DNA of 64,000 nucleotides from Xenorhabdus anantnagensis (GCF_028598555.1 NZ_JAQRFN010000003.1:186001-250000); one strand, 5' to 3'; positions 52,479 through 61,417 are shown, counted from the first letter of the stretch. The notes: generated by a model not told the origin, from the sequence alone. Made by a program: numbers and translations.

Positions 52479-53975
52479 TCAATAACGCACCATGACCGAT
52501 TTCAGTTCCGTGTAATGTTCAATAAATGCACTGCCAAACTCACGGCCAATCCCTGAAGATTTCCAGCCACCAAACGGGAGCGCAGGATCTAGGAACGTAT
52601 GCATGTTGATCCAAACAATGCCTGCTTCAATGCGTGAAGTCATACGCATTGCTTTGCTCATATTGTTCGTCCATAAACTGGCAGACAACCCAAATGGCGT
52701 TGCATTCATCATGCCAATTAGCTCTTCCTCATCGTCATAACTGAGGAAAGTACCGATCGGCCCGAATGTCTCCTCTTTCATTAACGTATCTTCGGCACTA
52801 TTGGCTTTCACGATCGTGGGGGCGACAAAAAATCCCGGCCCTTCCAGTGCGTGGCCTCCGTAGACAATTTCGCAACCTTCCTGACGCGCTTTTTCAAACA
52901 GAGACAGAATCTTGTCATAATGCGCTTTGTTTGCCAGAGGCCCCATTTCCGTTGATTCATCAAGGGGGGAGCCGATTTTCATCGCAGATAATCGTTCAGA
53001 AAGTAACGTTAAAACATCATCCATGTGAACAGATGGAATATAAAAACGCTCCGCAGCCGCGCAGATTTGCCCTTGATACACGTATCCCGCTTCCAATATG
53101 CCATCAACGATTTTCTCAACGGTCATATCCGGCAGAAAAGCCGCTGCGTTTTTTCCCCCAAGCTCCAGTGTTGTGCGCTTCAATCCCTGCTCCAGAGCCG
53201 ATTTACCTACGATCATGCCTGTTGGAACTGAACCTGTAAAAGTGACTTTGGCACATTGAGGATGACTAATCAGAGAAGATCCAATGCGAGCACCTGAACC
53301 ATTGACGATATTGATTACGCCATCAGGAATCCCCGCTTCTTTTGCCAGTTCAGCCACACGCAACATGGTTAAGGGAGTATATTCGCTGGGTTTAAGCACA
53401 ATGGTACAACCACTGGTCAATGCTGCGCCCAATTTCCAAATCGCTATCATGATGGAGAAATTCCACGGAATAATACCGACCACAACGCCAATGGGTTCAC
53501 GATGAGTAAAGGCGCTATATTTTTCTCCTTTAAGCGATGGCAATGAGACATTCAATGTTTCGCCAGTAATTTTGCTCGACCATCCCGCAAAATAGCGTAA
53601 ATAATCGGCTGATGCCCCCACTTCCAGCATGCGGGATAATTGAATTGGTTTACCAGAACATAAACTTTCCAGTTGTGCCAGCTCCTCACCATTTTTCTGC
53701 AATAGATCAGCCAGCCGATTCAGGCAATTTCCCCGCTCTATAGGGGAGATTTGTGCCCATGATCCGTGAAAAGCGGCTGATGCCGCCTGCATTGCCTGAT
53801 TAACTTCGGCCTCTCCTCCCTGATTGACCGTCGCTATCATTTCACCAGAAGCTGGGTTAACGATGGAAAAAGTTTCCTTTTCCTGACCAAGAATAGAGAC
53901 TCCATTAATATAATGACCGTGAGAACGCTGCAAGAAAGCAGTAACCGACTCCAGCAACTTAATTTCACTCATCAT
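52479..53975 (-). CDS. NAD-dependent aldehyde dehydrogenase (FeaB/PuuC-like)
   Basis: 498 residues, cytosolic. Catalytic Cys in GYVYQGQICAAAERF, general base Glu in TTLELGGKN, NAD-site VTFTGSVPTGM, and PWNFSIMIAIWKLGAAL. It resembles phenylacetaldehyde dehydrogenase FeaB (499) and other aryl- or amino-aldehyde dehydrogenases. It is last in an operon with a flavin amine oxidase and a cupin protein, so it probably oxidises the aldehyde released by the oxidase. The actual amine is not identifiable. Confidence 0.93.
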   Translation of the reverse strand: MMSEIKLLESVTAFLQRSHGHYINGVSILGQEKETFSIVNPASGEMIATVNQGGEAEVNQAMQAASAAFHGSWAQISPIERGNCLNRLADLLQKNGEELAQLESLCSGKPIQLSRMLEVGASADYLRYFAGWSSKITGETLNVSLPSLKGEKYSAFTHREPIGVVVGIIPWNFSIMIAIWKLGAALTSGCTIVLKPSEYTPLTMLRVAELAKEAGIPDGVINIVNGSGARIGSSLISHPQCAKVTFTGSVPTGMIVGKSALEQGLKRTTLELGGKNAAAFLPDMTVEKIVDGILEAGYVYQGQICAAAERFYIPSVHMDDVLTLLSERLSAMKIGSPLDESTEMGPLANKAHYDKILSLFEKARQEGCEIVYGGHALEGPGFFVAPTIVKANSAEDTLMKEETFGPIGTFLSYDDEEELIGMMNATPFGLSASLWTNNMSKAMRMTSRIEAGIVWINMHTFLDPALPFGGWKSSGIGREFGSAFIEHYTELKSVMVRY

Positions 53976-53999
53976 CTTTTCCTCTGTCTAGCCGGATAT

Positions 54000-54368
54000 T
54001 TACCCGTTTATACAAGCCATGTAGTGTTTGACGAAACGCTCGCCAGTGATTTCCCACAATACTTCCGTCCCTTTTACCGCAAACCACGAGTCGCCTTTAT
54101 GATATTCAACCGTAACCCCTGTTTTGACATCAGTCAGTTTCACTGAGCCTTCATGCACCGTTGCCATTTCATCAAAGGAATAGGTCATTTTAAATGTGCC
54201 CTTGGTACAGGCGAAAATACCACATGTCAGATTATGCGATGGTTCCCCATGGGTCATGGCTACACTCACTTGCGGATCTCCCTCCACCACAATAGAACCA
54301 AGATTGGTGATGCTGCCAATTGGCATTAATTCAGGAAGTGCTTTATCTAACAATAACGGCTTTATCAT
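54000..54368 (-). CDS. Cupin-domain protein (EutQ/DUF861-like)
   Basis: 122 residues forming one small beta-barrel: GIFACTKGTFKMTYSFDEMA, GSVKLTDVKTGVTVEYHKGD and SWFAVKGTEVLWEI match DUF861-type cupins, which often accompany amine or polyamine oxidase operons. Few His ligands are visible, so metal binding is doubtful. It sits 24 bases before the dehydrogenase gene and after the oxidase gene. Its role may be binding or isomerising an intermediate. Confidence 0.85.
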   Translation of the reverse strand: MIKPLLLDKALPELMPIGSITNLGSIVVEGDPQVSVAMTHGEPSHNLTCGIFACTKGTFKMTYSFDEMATVHEGSVKLTDVKTGVTVEYHKGDSWFAVKGTEVLWEITGERFVKHYMACING

Positions 54369-54382
54369 GGCTTTTACCTTTT

Positions 54383-54455
54383 AATAGTGACTGTTCAAAA
54401 AAATAGTGACCGTTCAAAAAATAGTTACTGTTCAAAAAATAGTAAAAAGAAAATA
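54383..54455. repeat. 18-bp tandem repeat (x3-4) between oxidase and cupin genes
   Basis: Units of ATAGTGACTGTTCAAAAA with small variants fill most of the 115-base gap in the operon, immediately upstream of the cupin gene. Confidence 0.88.
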
Positions 54456-54483
54456 GTGACAAAAAATCTAAACGGCGATAAAA

Positions 54484-55785
54484 CTAACGGCGTCCTTGCC
54501 AATAACCTGAAGTTTGGTGCCAAGTCTTACTGGCTGAGAGCAGTAAATTTCTCAATCTGTCTTTCCCGATAATATTGAGGTGTGGAATCGAACTCAGTAA
54601 CGAATAACGATCTGAGCCTTCACTCATTCCTTCAGCCAGAATTTTGCAGATAATGTGGCTAGGCGTCACACCAAAACCAGAATACCCTTGAACATAGAAC
54701 ACATTTTTATGATCAGGCAGAGAACCAATTTGCGGAAACAGATTGGCGCTGCAACATAATGGCCCGCCCCATGCCAGTTCTATCTTCACATCTTTCAAGT
54801 AAGGGAAAGTTTTGAGCATGAGATTGCGGTTCCATGCTTTTAAATCAGAAGGTATATATTCAATGAAATGTGTCGCGCCGCCATATAGCAAACGGTTTTC
54901 TTTGGTAACACGATAGTAATCGATGACCGGGCTAATATCGCTGTATGCCCCACGAATAGGACTGATCCTTTCAATCAAATCGTCCGACAGTTCTTCTGTC
55001 ATCAATTGGAAGGCGTAGGTATTGATCGTTTTTCTATAAATAGTCGGTTCGAGTCCATCCAAAAAACCATTGCATGCCCACAACATCTTATTGGCACGAA
55101 CTGACCCCATGGGTGTGCGAACTGTGACCCTAGGGCCATACTCTACGTTCACAACCTGGCTGTTTTCAAAAATCTTGACACCGTATTCAGTGACAGCCTT
55201 GGCTTCTCCCAACAGTAAATTGAGCGAATGAACATGCCCGCCCCCCATGTGTTTTAATGCACTGGTATAGCGGTCCGAACCAATAATTTTCTTAACATCC
55301 GCACCAGTATAAAGTTCAATTTCTTCATCAGGGGAAGCCGAACGAAATTCCTGCAACCAACTATGCAATGTTTTATCATGTCGCGGATTCCAGCCAAGAT
55401 AAGCATAACCTTGGCAAAAATCAGCCTGAATATCATATTTGGCAATTCGATCACGAATTATCCCTGCGCCCAAGCTACTAATTTTAAATATGGTTTCTAA
55501 ACCTTTTTTACCCGTATGGCGTTTGATCTTATTCAAGTCATGACCAATACCCGTCATCACTTGACCACCATTACGGCCTGTACCGCCATATCCCAAAGTC
55601 CGGCCTTCCAAAATCGCAATATTAGTGATGCCTTTTTCTGCCAGCTCTAATGCCGTATTGATACCAGAAAAACCTCCGCCAATGATAACTACATCAACAT
55701 CCAAATCTTCTGTCAGCATTGGGAAACGAAGATCATATTTTTTTGTTGCCGCATAGTATGTTAATGAATCAAGTTGATTATTCAT
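54484..55785 (-). CDS. FAD-dependent amine oxidase (PuuB/OrdL-like)
   Basis: 433 residues of the DAO family. VVIIGGGFSGINTALELAEKG near residue 31 is the FAD-binding GxGxxG, GYGGTGRNGGQVMTG the flavin loop of gamma-glutamylputrescine oxidases, and YVQGYSGFGVTPSHI the C-terminal flavin contact. Members oxidise gamma-glutamylputrescine or similar amines to aldehydes. First gene of the oxidase-cupin-dehydrogenase operon. No PuuA ligase or PuuD hydrolase is present, so a complete Puu pathway is not encoded here. Confidence 0.9.
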   Translation of the reverse strand: MNNQLDSLTYYAATKKYDLRFPMLTEDLDVDVVIIGGGFSGINTALELAEKGITNIAILEGRTLGYGGTGRNGGQVMTGIGHDLNKIKRHTGKKGLETIFKISSLGAGIIRDRIAKYDIQADFCQGYAYLGWNPRHDKTLHSWLQEFRSASPDEEIELYTGADVKKIIGSDRYTSALKHMGGGHVHSLNLLLGEAKAVTEYGVKIFENSQVVNVEYGPRVTVRTPMGSVRANKMLWACNGFLDGLEPTIYRKTINTYAFQLMTEELSDDLIERISPIRGAYSDISPVIDYYRVTKENRLLYGGATHFIEYIPSDLKAWNRNLMLKTFPYLKDVKIELAWGGPLCCSANLFPQIGSLPDHKNVFYVQGYSGFGVTPSHIICKILAEGMSEGSDRYSLLSSIPHLNIIGKDRLRNLLLSASKTWHQTSGYWQGRR

Positions 55786-56152
55786 GTTATATACCCCATG
55801 AGCATCTGCTTATCCCCTGATGGTGTTCAGCTGATCACCTTGCTACTCCGTTTCTCAGGGGGATTTATCACATTTACTGAATATTAGTTATTCAGGTGTA
55901 TTAACAAAGCAATAAAGGGTCGAAATATTAACAAATTGATATAAATAACAATTAACGCACTTAATGTCTGATATATATATGAATCATATGTAATTGAAAT
56001 GCTCAAATCATTTGTTGTTTTCATGTTAATCAAATCACAATTATTCAAATATTTATTAACAAGATGTAACTTTTATATTTTCAATTTGTGATGGATTGGG
56101 AGGAATTTTTTCTGTTAGTGAATTATTCTGAAAAAAGATATTTATATATGTA

Positions 56153-56206
56153 CCTAGTAGATTTCAAGTTATCACTAACAAAACAACGACTTGAAAATAA
56201 TGGGTA
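56153..56206. repeat. Short ERIC-derived element
   Basis: ERIC-like ends (GTAGATTTCAAGTTA and ACTTGAAAATAATGGGTA) without the core, like the element at 20120-20185, abutting the full ERIC that follows. 55786-56152 shows only AT-rich DNA. Confidence 0.65.
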
Positions 56207-56333
56207 TGTGCCCTTCATCTTTCAAGTTGCCTCTTTGTTGGCTGCACTCACTCACCCCGATCACATAGTTATCTATGCTCCCGGGGATTCGCTCCCTTGC
56301 CGCCGCGACGCATCTTGAAATCCATTGGGTATA
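56204..56333. repeat. ERIC element upstream of the nucleoside hydrolase
   Basis: About 130 bases, core TCACCCCGATCACATAG and CTATGCTCCCGGGGATTCGC, ends CTTCATCTTTCAAGTTGC and TCTTGAAATCCATTGGGTA. It lies 20 bases before the gene. Confidence 0.92.
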
Positions 56334-56352
56334 GTTACTGAAAGGAATAAAT

Positions 56353-57303
56353 ATGCTACCGAAGAAAATTATCCTTGACTGCGATCCCGGACATGATGAT
56401 GCCATTGCTCTCCTGCTTGCCCATGGGAATCCGAATATTGAGCTGTTGGCTGTCACAACCGTTGTTGGCAATCAAACCCTGAGTAAAGTAACCCGCAATG
56501 CCCTTTGCATTGCACGCATCGCCAATATTCACAATGTTCCTTTCGCAGCAGGATGCCACCGCCCACTTGTTCGAGAGATCAAGACAGCCCCAGATATTCA
56601 TGGTGAAACTGGCTTAGATGGCCCCATTCTCCCTGAACCAACAATGAAATTAGATGCTCGCCATGCAGTTGATTTACTTATTGATGTGATTATGGAAAAT
56701 CCGCCCAAAAGTGTGACTCTGGTTCCAACTGCGGGTTTGACAAACATCGCTATGGCCGCACGCAAAGCACCGCAAATCGTTGAGCGGGTGAAGGAAGTCG
56801 TATTGATGGGAGGGGGTTATCATAAAGGAAACAGAAGTGCAGTTGCGGAGTTCAATATTGTGATCGATCCAGAAGCCGCACACATTGTTTTTAATGAAAA
56901 ATGGCCGCTGACGATGGTTGGTTTAGATCTCACTCATCAAGCTCAAGCAACACCTGAAATTATCGAGGCAATCGCTCAAATTAAGACACATTCCTCGCAA
57001 TTCGTGTTGGATGCGCTGAAATTTTATGGGGATAGATATCGTGAGCATCAGGGATTTGGTTATCCTCCAGTTCATGATCCCTGTGCTGTCGCTTATGTGA
57101 TCGATCCTGATGTTATGACGACCCAAAAAGTTCCCGTTAATATCGAGCTAACGGGAGCATTAACAACCGGAATGACAGTGGCAGATTTCCGTTTCCCTCC
57201 ACCTGAAGATTGCCATACACAAGTTGCTGTCAAATTGGATCACAGCAAGTTCTGGCAATTAGTGATTGATGCCCTGAAAAATATTGGTGAAACTGCTTAC
57301 TGA
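56353..57303 (+). CDS. Inosine-uridine preferring nucleoside hydrolase (RihA/RihB-like)
   Basis: 316 residues. ILDCDPGHDDAIALLLAHG is the Ca2+-binding DxDxxxDD signature of the family, and EFNIVIDPEAAHIVF and HDPCAVAYVI carry further active-site residues. HGETGLDGP matches RihA/RihB (pyrimidine-preferring) loops. It splits ribonucleosides to base and ribose. The adjacent ERIC carries its 5' flank; AAAGGAATAAAT precedes the ATG. Confidence 0.93.
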   Translation: MLPKKIILDCDPGHDDAIALLLAHGNPNIELLAVTTVVGNQTLSKVTRNALCIARIANIHNVPFAAGCHRPLVREIKTAPDIHGETGLDGPILPEPTMKLDARHAVDLLIDVIMENPPKSVTLVPTAGLTNIAMAARKAPQIVERVKEVVLMGGGYHKGNRSAVAEFNIVIDPEAAHIVFNEKWPLTMVGLDLTHQAQATPEIIEAIAQIKTHSSQFVLDALKFYGDRYREHQGFGYPPVHDPCAVAYVIDPDVMTTQKVPVNIELTGALTTGMTVADFRFPPPEDCHTQVAVKLDHSKFWQLVIDALKNIGETAY

Positions 57304-57352
57304 TTTATTAAAACCAATCATTGATTTATTAAAACCAATTACTGATTTATTA
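57301..57352. repeat. 21-bp tandem repeat (x2.5) at the nucleoside hydrolase stop
   Basis: CTGATTTATTAAAACCAATTA-type units start with the stop codon TGA itself and run downstream for about 50 bases. Confidence 0.85.
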
Positions 57353-57416
57353 ATTAATTCAATATCTTCTTTGGCTGTTGAGCCTACCACTCGCCTCAAT
57401 GGTCAAAGAAGTCTCT

Positions 57417-58202
57417 TCAAATTAACCGGAATCCTATCAATATTGCACTGCATAAGATCAAGAACAATGTGGCATATTGTAGTACCTTGTCAGACAAATG
57501 CTTCATCAGATACTTGGCAAAAGGGATCGCCAGCAAAGAACCCACAAACAGCACCAACGCCAGTTTCCAATCCGTATATCCTCCATGTGCATAAGCAACA
57601 GCAGATGAACCGGATAACATCATTGTGACAAATAAGGAAACACCAACCGCTTGTTTGATACTCATTTGCGCATAGCGTAGTAGTAATGGCAATACCACGA
57701 TGCCACCACCAACTCCCGTTGCTCCGAGCACCAATCCAGCCCCTGTACCGGGCAGTAAAAGAGGCTTAATCAGTCTGGATTGTGGTTGCATTTGGCCCAT
57801 TTTTAACTGCGGCTGACGTATTCGACGATAAAAAAGATACAGGGAAAATAAGATAGCCAATAAAACCAATAAATTAATTCCCCATTCAAGTTGTACCTGA
57901 TAGTGGCTTACATGACTCAACATTGTTACTCCATAACTGGCCAATACCGTACCGGGTATCATGATCAGCAGAATAATCAAAGATTGACGTAAGGGAATAT
58001 TGCCCATGCGAAAGTGCATGTAAGAAGATGATATTTTCATCAGCATTGAAAGAAGATTAGCCGTCGCTACAGAAGCCAATGCATCCAATCCGAAAAAATA
58101 GCTCAGGATCGGCAAAACTACCACACCACCACCAACACCAGTAGTACTGATAATTAAACCAACAACCGCTCCAATCGCAAGCTCAGGGATCAATGACACC
58201 AT
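57417..58202 (-). CDS. TauE/SafE-family anion permease
   Basis: 261 residues, about eight membrane spans in two repeats, each opening with the family's glycine motif (TTGVGGGVVVLPILS at residue 20, ATGVGGGIVVLPLLL near 160). Family members move sulfite, sulfonates or other organic anions out of the cell. It is single; substrate unknown. It converges on the nucleoside hydrolase gene. Confidence 0.9.
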   Translation of the reverse strand: MVSLIPELAIGAVVGLIISTTGVGGGVVVLPILSYFFGLDALASVATANLLSMLMKISSSYMHFRMGNIPLRQSLIILLIMIPGTVLASYGVTMLSHVSHYQVQLEWGINLLVLLAILFSLYLFYRRIRQPQLKMGQMQPQSRLIKPLLLPGTGAGLVLGATGVGGGIVVLPLLLRYAQMSIKQAVGVSLFVTMMLSGSSAVAYAHGGYTDWKLALVLFVGSLLAIPFAKYLMKHLSDKVLQYATLFLILCSAILIGFRLI

Positions 58203-58357
58203 CTTTTCTCCCGCTTATGTCTAATCAAAGTACATTATTTCATCAAATTCCAGCAATCATTGCTCATAATATGACAAAAAAAATATCATATTCAAAAACA
58301 GAATATGTATCTCAGCTTCGTATTAAAGAGAAATAACAAGAGAAAAATGATTTTTCA

Positions 58358-58397
58358 GTCGCAGCTTTATTGGCTGCAACTTGAAAGACGATGGGTA
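58358..58397. repeat. ERIC remnant
   Basis: About 40 bases with TTATTGGCTGCAACTTGAAA and GACGATGGGTA, one end of an ERIC-like unit, upstream of the TauE gene and downstream of the C-protein gene. Confidence 0.6.
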
Positions 58398-58407
58398 AAG
58401 AGAATAT

Positions 58408-58647
58408 TTAATGGGGAGGATGTATTGTTTCGAAATTGAACAGCTCATTAAGTTCAATCTGTAGTCCATTTGCTATTACATAAATAATTTCCAAGGTAGG
58501 ATTCCTGACACCACGCTCAATGCCACTGACATAGGTTCGATCCAACCCACATTTATCAGCAAAAGCTTCCTGTGACATCCCAGCTTCTCTCCTGAGATAC
58601 CTAATTCTTTGTCCAAAAAGGGATTTGATGCTGTTCGATTTTTTCAT
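58408..58647 (-). CDS. XRE regulator resembling a restriction-modification controller (C) protein, orphan
   Basis: 79 residues, the usual C-protein size. A single helix-turn-helix domain covers about 10-70: FGQRIRYLRREAGMSQEAFA, then LDRTYVSGIERGVRNPTLEI. The DRTYxSGIERxxRNPTL element is the hallmark of controller proteins such as C.AhdI and C.Esp1396I, which regulate their own gene and a restriction enzyme. No methylase or endonuclease gene is nearby, so it is an orphan. Its promoter region holds two C-box-like dyads. A generic XRE regulator is the alternative. Confidence 0.85.
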   Translation of the reverse strand: MKKSNSIKSLFGQRIRYLRREAGMSQEAFADKCGLDRTYVSGIERGVRNPTLEIIYVIANGLQIELNELFNFETIHPPH

Positions 58648-58649
58648 CC

Positions 58650-58737
58650 GATAAGTATCGATTCGTGTTACTTATCCGACCACGGACTATAAGTCACGTT
58701 TCAATTTGAGTTATGCTATGATATGTGACTTATAATC
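58650..58737. promoter_or_regulatory. C-box-like and dyad operators between the two small regulators
   Basis: GACTATAAGTC (58685-58695) fits the controller-protein box GACT-N3-AGTC exactly; GACTTATAATC (58727-58737) fits with one mismatch; the centres are 42 bases apart. The wider segments TATAAGTCACGT and ATGTGACTTATA are inverted copies. A third dyad, GATAAGTA/TACTTATC (58650-58676), touches the C-protein start. TATAGT on the minus strand, a possible -10 element, overlaps the first box. Confidence 0.65.
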
Positions 58738-58791
58738 TACTTAACACTTACTTTTTGATTGAAAAATAATAGATAATTGGAGATCTTAAGG

Positions 58792-59004
58792 ATGGAAAAA
58801 AAAGACTGGCATTCTGCTGATATCATCGCTGAATTGAAAAAGCGCGGAACCACATTGTCAGAAGTATCACGGGCAGCAGGGCTGGCATCATCCACTCTTG
58901 CCAATGCATTGCAACGACACTGGCCAAAAGGTGAGCGTCTTATCGCCGCAGCACTGGAGCGCACGCCAGAAGAAATATGGCCTTCGCGTTATGAAAGAAA
59001 ATGA
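58792..59004 (+). CDS. Ner/Nlp-type helix-turn-helix regulator
   Basis: 70 residues. KKDWHSADIIAELKKRGTTL, then VSRAAGLASSTLANAL and WPKGERLIAAALERTPEEIW match the Ner family (phage Mu Ner, E. coli SfsB/Nlp), which bind DNA as small repressors or activators. ATG at 58792, after GATCTTAAGG, gives the family start MEKKDWH; a TTG at 58777 is less likely. Divergent from the C-like gene and sharing its dyad-rich region. Confidence 0.92.
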   Translation: MEKKDWHSADIIAELKKRGTTLSEVSRAAGLASSTLANALQRHWPKGERLIAAALERTPEEIWPSRYERK

Positions 59005-59018
59005 TGATTGTAAAATAG

Positions 59019-59040
59019 ACCCAGCCTAGCTGGGTTTATT
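59019..59040. terminator. Terminator between convergent ner-like and sugE
   Basis: ACCCAGC and GCTGGGT around CTA, followed by TTATT on the plus strand. Confidence 0.75.
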
Positions 59041-59049
59041 CACATAAGA

Positions 59050-59364
59050 TCAACTCGCCAGCTTTAAGCCAATAATGCCTATCACAATCAAGACAAGGCT
59101 CAACACTCTGGCAAAATTCGCCGATTCCCCTAATACCATAATGCCGAAAATCGCCGTACCTACAGCGCCAATACCTGTCCACACAGCATAAGCAGTTCCT
59201 GCCGGCAGGTTTTTCATCGCATAGGCCAATAGCCCCACACTGACAGTCATCGCGCTAATCGTAATTACACTTGGCATCAAACGTGAAAAACCCTGAGTAT
59301 ATTTCAGGCCTACCGCCCACACCACTTCCAACAGACCAGCAATAAGAAGGATCAACCAAGACAT
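59050..59364 (-). CDS. sugE: SMR-family guanidinium exporter (SugE/Gdx)
   Basis: 104 residues, four membrane spans, dimeric. The essential membrane Glu is in [19 protein letters not shown] (residue 13), and the Gdx-type [17 protein letters not shown] follows. Gdx proteins export guanidinium for protons. The upstream guanidine-II riboswitch supports this function over quaternary ammonium export. Neighbours efp, epmB, yjeI and groEL are the E. coli order; the entericidin genes found between efp and sugE in E. coli are absent. Confidence 0.95.
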   Translation of the reverse strand: MSWLILLIAGLLEVVWAVGLKYTQGFSRLMPSVITISAMTVSVGLLAYAMKNLPAGTAYAVWTGIGAVGTAIFGIMVLGESANFARVLSLVLIVIGIIGLKLAS

Positions 59365-59390
59365 GCCTTTCCCTTTATATGATGACTAGT

Positions 59391-59437
59391 GGGGCCGTCC
59401 CCAATGAAATGACGTTTATCCAGGTCGTCCAGGATAA
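59391..59437 (-). promoter_or_regulatory. Guanidine-II (mini-ykkC) riboswitch
   Basis: On the minus strand two hairpins with ACGR loops lie in the sugE leader. Hairpin 1 is TTATCC-T-GG, loop ACGA, CC-T-GGATAA (59437-59416); hairpin 2 is GGGG, loop ACGG, CCCC (59402-59391). They are 13 bases apart and the second ends 26 bases before the sugE ATG. Paired ACGR hairpins are the defining mini-ykkC architecture, which senses guanidinium and controls translation of exporters. Confidence 0.93.
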
Positions 59438-59510
59438 CGATAAGAAATGAAACTGAATTATAGCTATCCGATCTGGCAGTCGCAATAATAACGACCGATG
59501 AGCTACAACA

Positions 59511-59550
59511 AAAAAACCGCAACCTCTAGACGAAGAGGCTACGGTTTTTT
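59511..59550 (-). terminator. Terminator of efp
   Basis: AAAAAACCGCAACCTCT pairs with AGAGGCTACGGTTTTTT (one mismatch); T-rich on the minus strand. Ends 17 bases beyond the efp stop. Confidence 0.88.
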
Positions 59551-59566
59551 TAAATAACAAACGCGG

Positions 59567-60133
59567 TTATTTTACGCGAGATACATATTCGTTAGAACGG
59601 GTATCAACTTTGATGATTTCGCCGATCTGTACAAACAGAGGTACTTTTACCACAGCACCAGTGCTCAACGTTGCAGGTTTACCACCAGTACCAGCGGTAT
59701 CACCTTTCAGACCTGGATCGGTTTCAACCACTTCCAGCTCAACGAAGTTTGGGGGAGTAACAGCGATAGGACGGCCATCCCACAGAGTCAGAATACATTC
59801 TGCCTGATCGATCAGCCATTTTGCATTGTCACCAACGGCTTTCGCATCCGCAGCCAGCTGCTCGAAAGTTTCGTTATTCATGAAATGCCAGAATTCACCA
59901 TCGTTGTACAAATAAGTCAGGTTGGCATCCATGACATCTGCACTTTCAGCAGAATCTGTTGATTTAAAAGTTTTTTCCAGCAGTTTACCAGAAATCAGTT
60001 TACGAATACGAACACGGGCAAATGCCTGACCTTTACCTGGTTTAACAAATTCACTGTCCAGAATAGCGCACGGCTCGCCATCTAACATGATTTTAAGACC
60101 TGAACGGAATTCATTGGTACTATAAGTAGCCAT
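59567..60133 (-). CDS. efp: Translation elongation factor P
   Basis: Helps ribosomes through proline stretches. 188 residues. N-terminal KOW domain with the modification-site loop PGKGQAF (Lys34, target of EpmAB); SUI/OB domains follow, ending [18 protein letters not shown]. Divergent from epmB across only 40 bases, so modifier and target share a promoter region. Confidence 0.98.
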   Translation of the reverse strand: MATYSTNEFRSGLKIMLDGEPCAILDSEFVKPGKGQAFARVRIRKLISGKLLEKTFKSTDSAESADVMDANLTYLYNDGEFWHFMNNETFEQLAADAKAVGDNAKWLIDQAECILTLWDGRPIAVTPPNFVELEVVETDPGLKGDTAGTGGKPATLSTGAVVKVPLFVQIGEIIKVDTRSNEYVSRVK

Positions 60134-60173
60134 GGAGATCCTCTAATTTTTAACAAAATGGCTTAGCCAAAAA

Positions 60174-61205
60174 ATGGCACACATTATAACCCATATTCAC
60201 CCCCTCAGAGAAGTCTGGCTAAAACAACTTGCGGATGTTATTACTGATCCCAACGAGTTGTTACAACTATTATCCTTAAACACGCATGCAATGCTGCAAG
60301 AAGGCAATGAAGCAAAGCGTTTGTTTCCTCTGCGTGTACCAAGAGCATTTGTAACACGAATGAAAAAGGGCGATCCCCGAGATCCTCTTTTATTACAAGT
60401 TCTGACCTCACGGGAAGAATTTGCTACGTCCTCTGGTTTCTCTACTGATCCACTGGATGAACAACGCAGTGTCGTTCCTGGTCTTTTACATAAATATCGC
60501 AATCGGGCTTTGCTATTGGTCAAAGGAGGATGCGCAGTCAATTGTCGTTATTGTTTCCGTCGCCATTTCCCTTATGAAGGCAATAAAGGTAACAAAAACA
60601 ACTGGCAGCTTGCTTTGGATTATATTGAACAGCACCCAGAGCTTGACGAAATTATCTTCTCTGGTGGTGATCCGCTCATGGCCAAGGATCATGAACTGGA
60701 CTGGTTAATCAGTCGAATTGAATCCATTCCACACATTAAGCGGTTGCGGATCCATACGCGCTTGCCGGTTGTAATCCCCGATCGGATCACTCTTTCACTG
60801 TGTGATCGTTTAGCACAAACCAATTTGCAGGTGATCATGGTGACCCACATCAACCATGCAAATGAAATTGATGATGCGTTCCGCGAAAGCATGATAAAGC
60901 TAAAGCAAGCGGGTGTGACACTTCTGAATCAAAGTGTGATGCTACGTGATATCAATGATAATGCAGATACTCTGGCTGATTTAAGTAATGCGCTATTCGA
61001 TGCAGGTATATTGCCTTACTACATTCACGTTCTGGACAAAGTTCAAGGTGCCGCACATTTTCTTGTGGGAGATGAAGAAGCAAAAGCTATCATGCGAGAA
61101 TTATTAACTAAAGTCTCTGGCTATCTGGTTCCGAGTCTGACAAGGGAAATTGGTGGAGAGCCAAGCAAAACGCCTCTGGATTTAGGGCTAACCCAGAACC
61201 AGTGA
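60174..61205 (+). CDS. epmB: EF-P lysine 2,3-aminomutase-type enzyme EpmB
   Basis: Radical-SAM, PLP-dependent enzyme that makes beta-lysine for EF-P modification. 343 residues. Cys cluster CxxxCxxC in KGGCAVNCRYCFRRHFP (about 120-127), GGDPLMAKD, and the PLP Lys near the C-terminus in HVLDKVQGAAHF. Partner of efp; EpmA is not in this window. Confidence 0.97.
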   Translation: MAHIITHIHPLREVWLKQLADVITDPNELLQLLSLNTHAMLQEGNEAKRLFPLRVPRAFVTRMKKGDPRDPLLLQVLTSREEFATSSGFSTDPLDEQRSVVPGLLHKYRNRALLLVKGGCAVNCRYCFRRHFPYEGNKGNKNNWQLALDYIEQHPELDEIIFSGGDPLMAKDHELDWLISRIESIPHIKRLRIHTRLPVVIPDRITLSLCDRLAQTNLQVIMVTHINHANEIDDAFRESMIKLKQAGVTLLNQSVMLRDINDNADTLADLSNALFDAGILPYYIHVLDKVQGAAHFLVGDEEAKAIMRELLTKVSGYLVPSLTREIGGEPSKTPLDLGLTQNQ

Positions 61206-61290
61206 CATTCCTCATACCAGCCAATCACTGATTAATTTCACGCCATCATTGAAGATCTTTTGGATGGGCAGCGCACAGAAACCGAATGTA

Positions 61291-61417
61291 TATACCCTTC
61301 GTCTTTCAAGTTGCCTCTTTGTTGGCTGCGCTCACTCACCCCGGTCACATAGTGATCTATGCTCCCGGGGATTCGCTTCCTTGCCGCCGCGACGCAGCTT
61401 GAAATCCATTGGCTATA
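61291..61417. repeat. ERIC element downstream of epmB
   Basis: About 127 bases, the best-preserved copy in the window. Core TCACCCCGGTCACATAG and CTATGCTCCCGGGGATTCGC; ends TATACCCTTCGTCTTTCAAG and CTTGAAATCCATTGGCTATA are inverted complements. Nothing else is supported in 61206-61587. Confidence 0.95.

Noticed and set aside
58408-59004. Toxin-antitoxin pair
   Set aside because: Both small proteins are helix-turn-helix DNA binders and are divergent; neither resembles a toxin.
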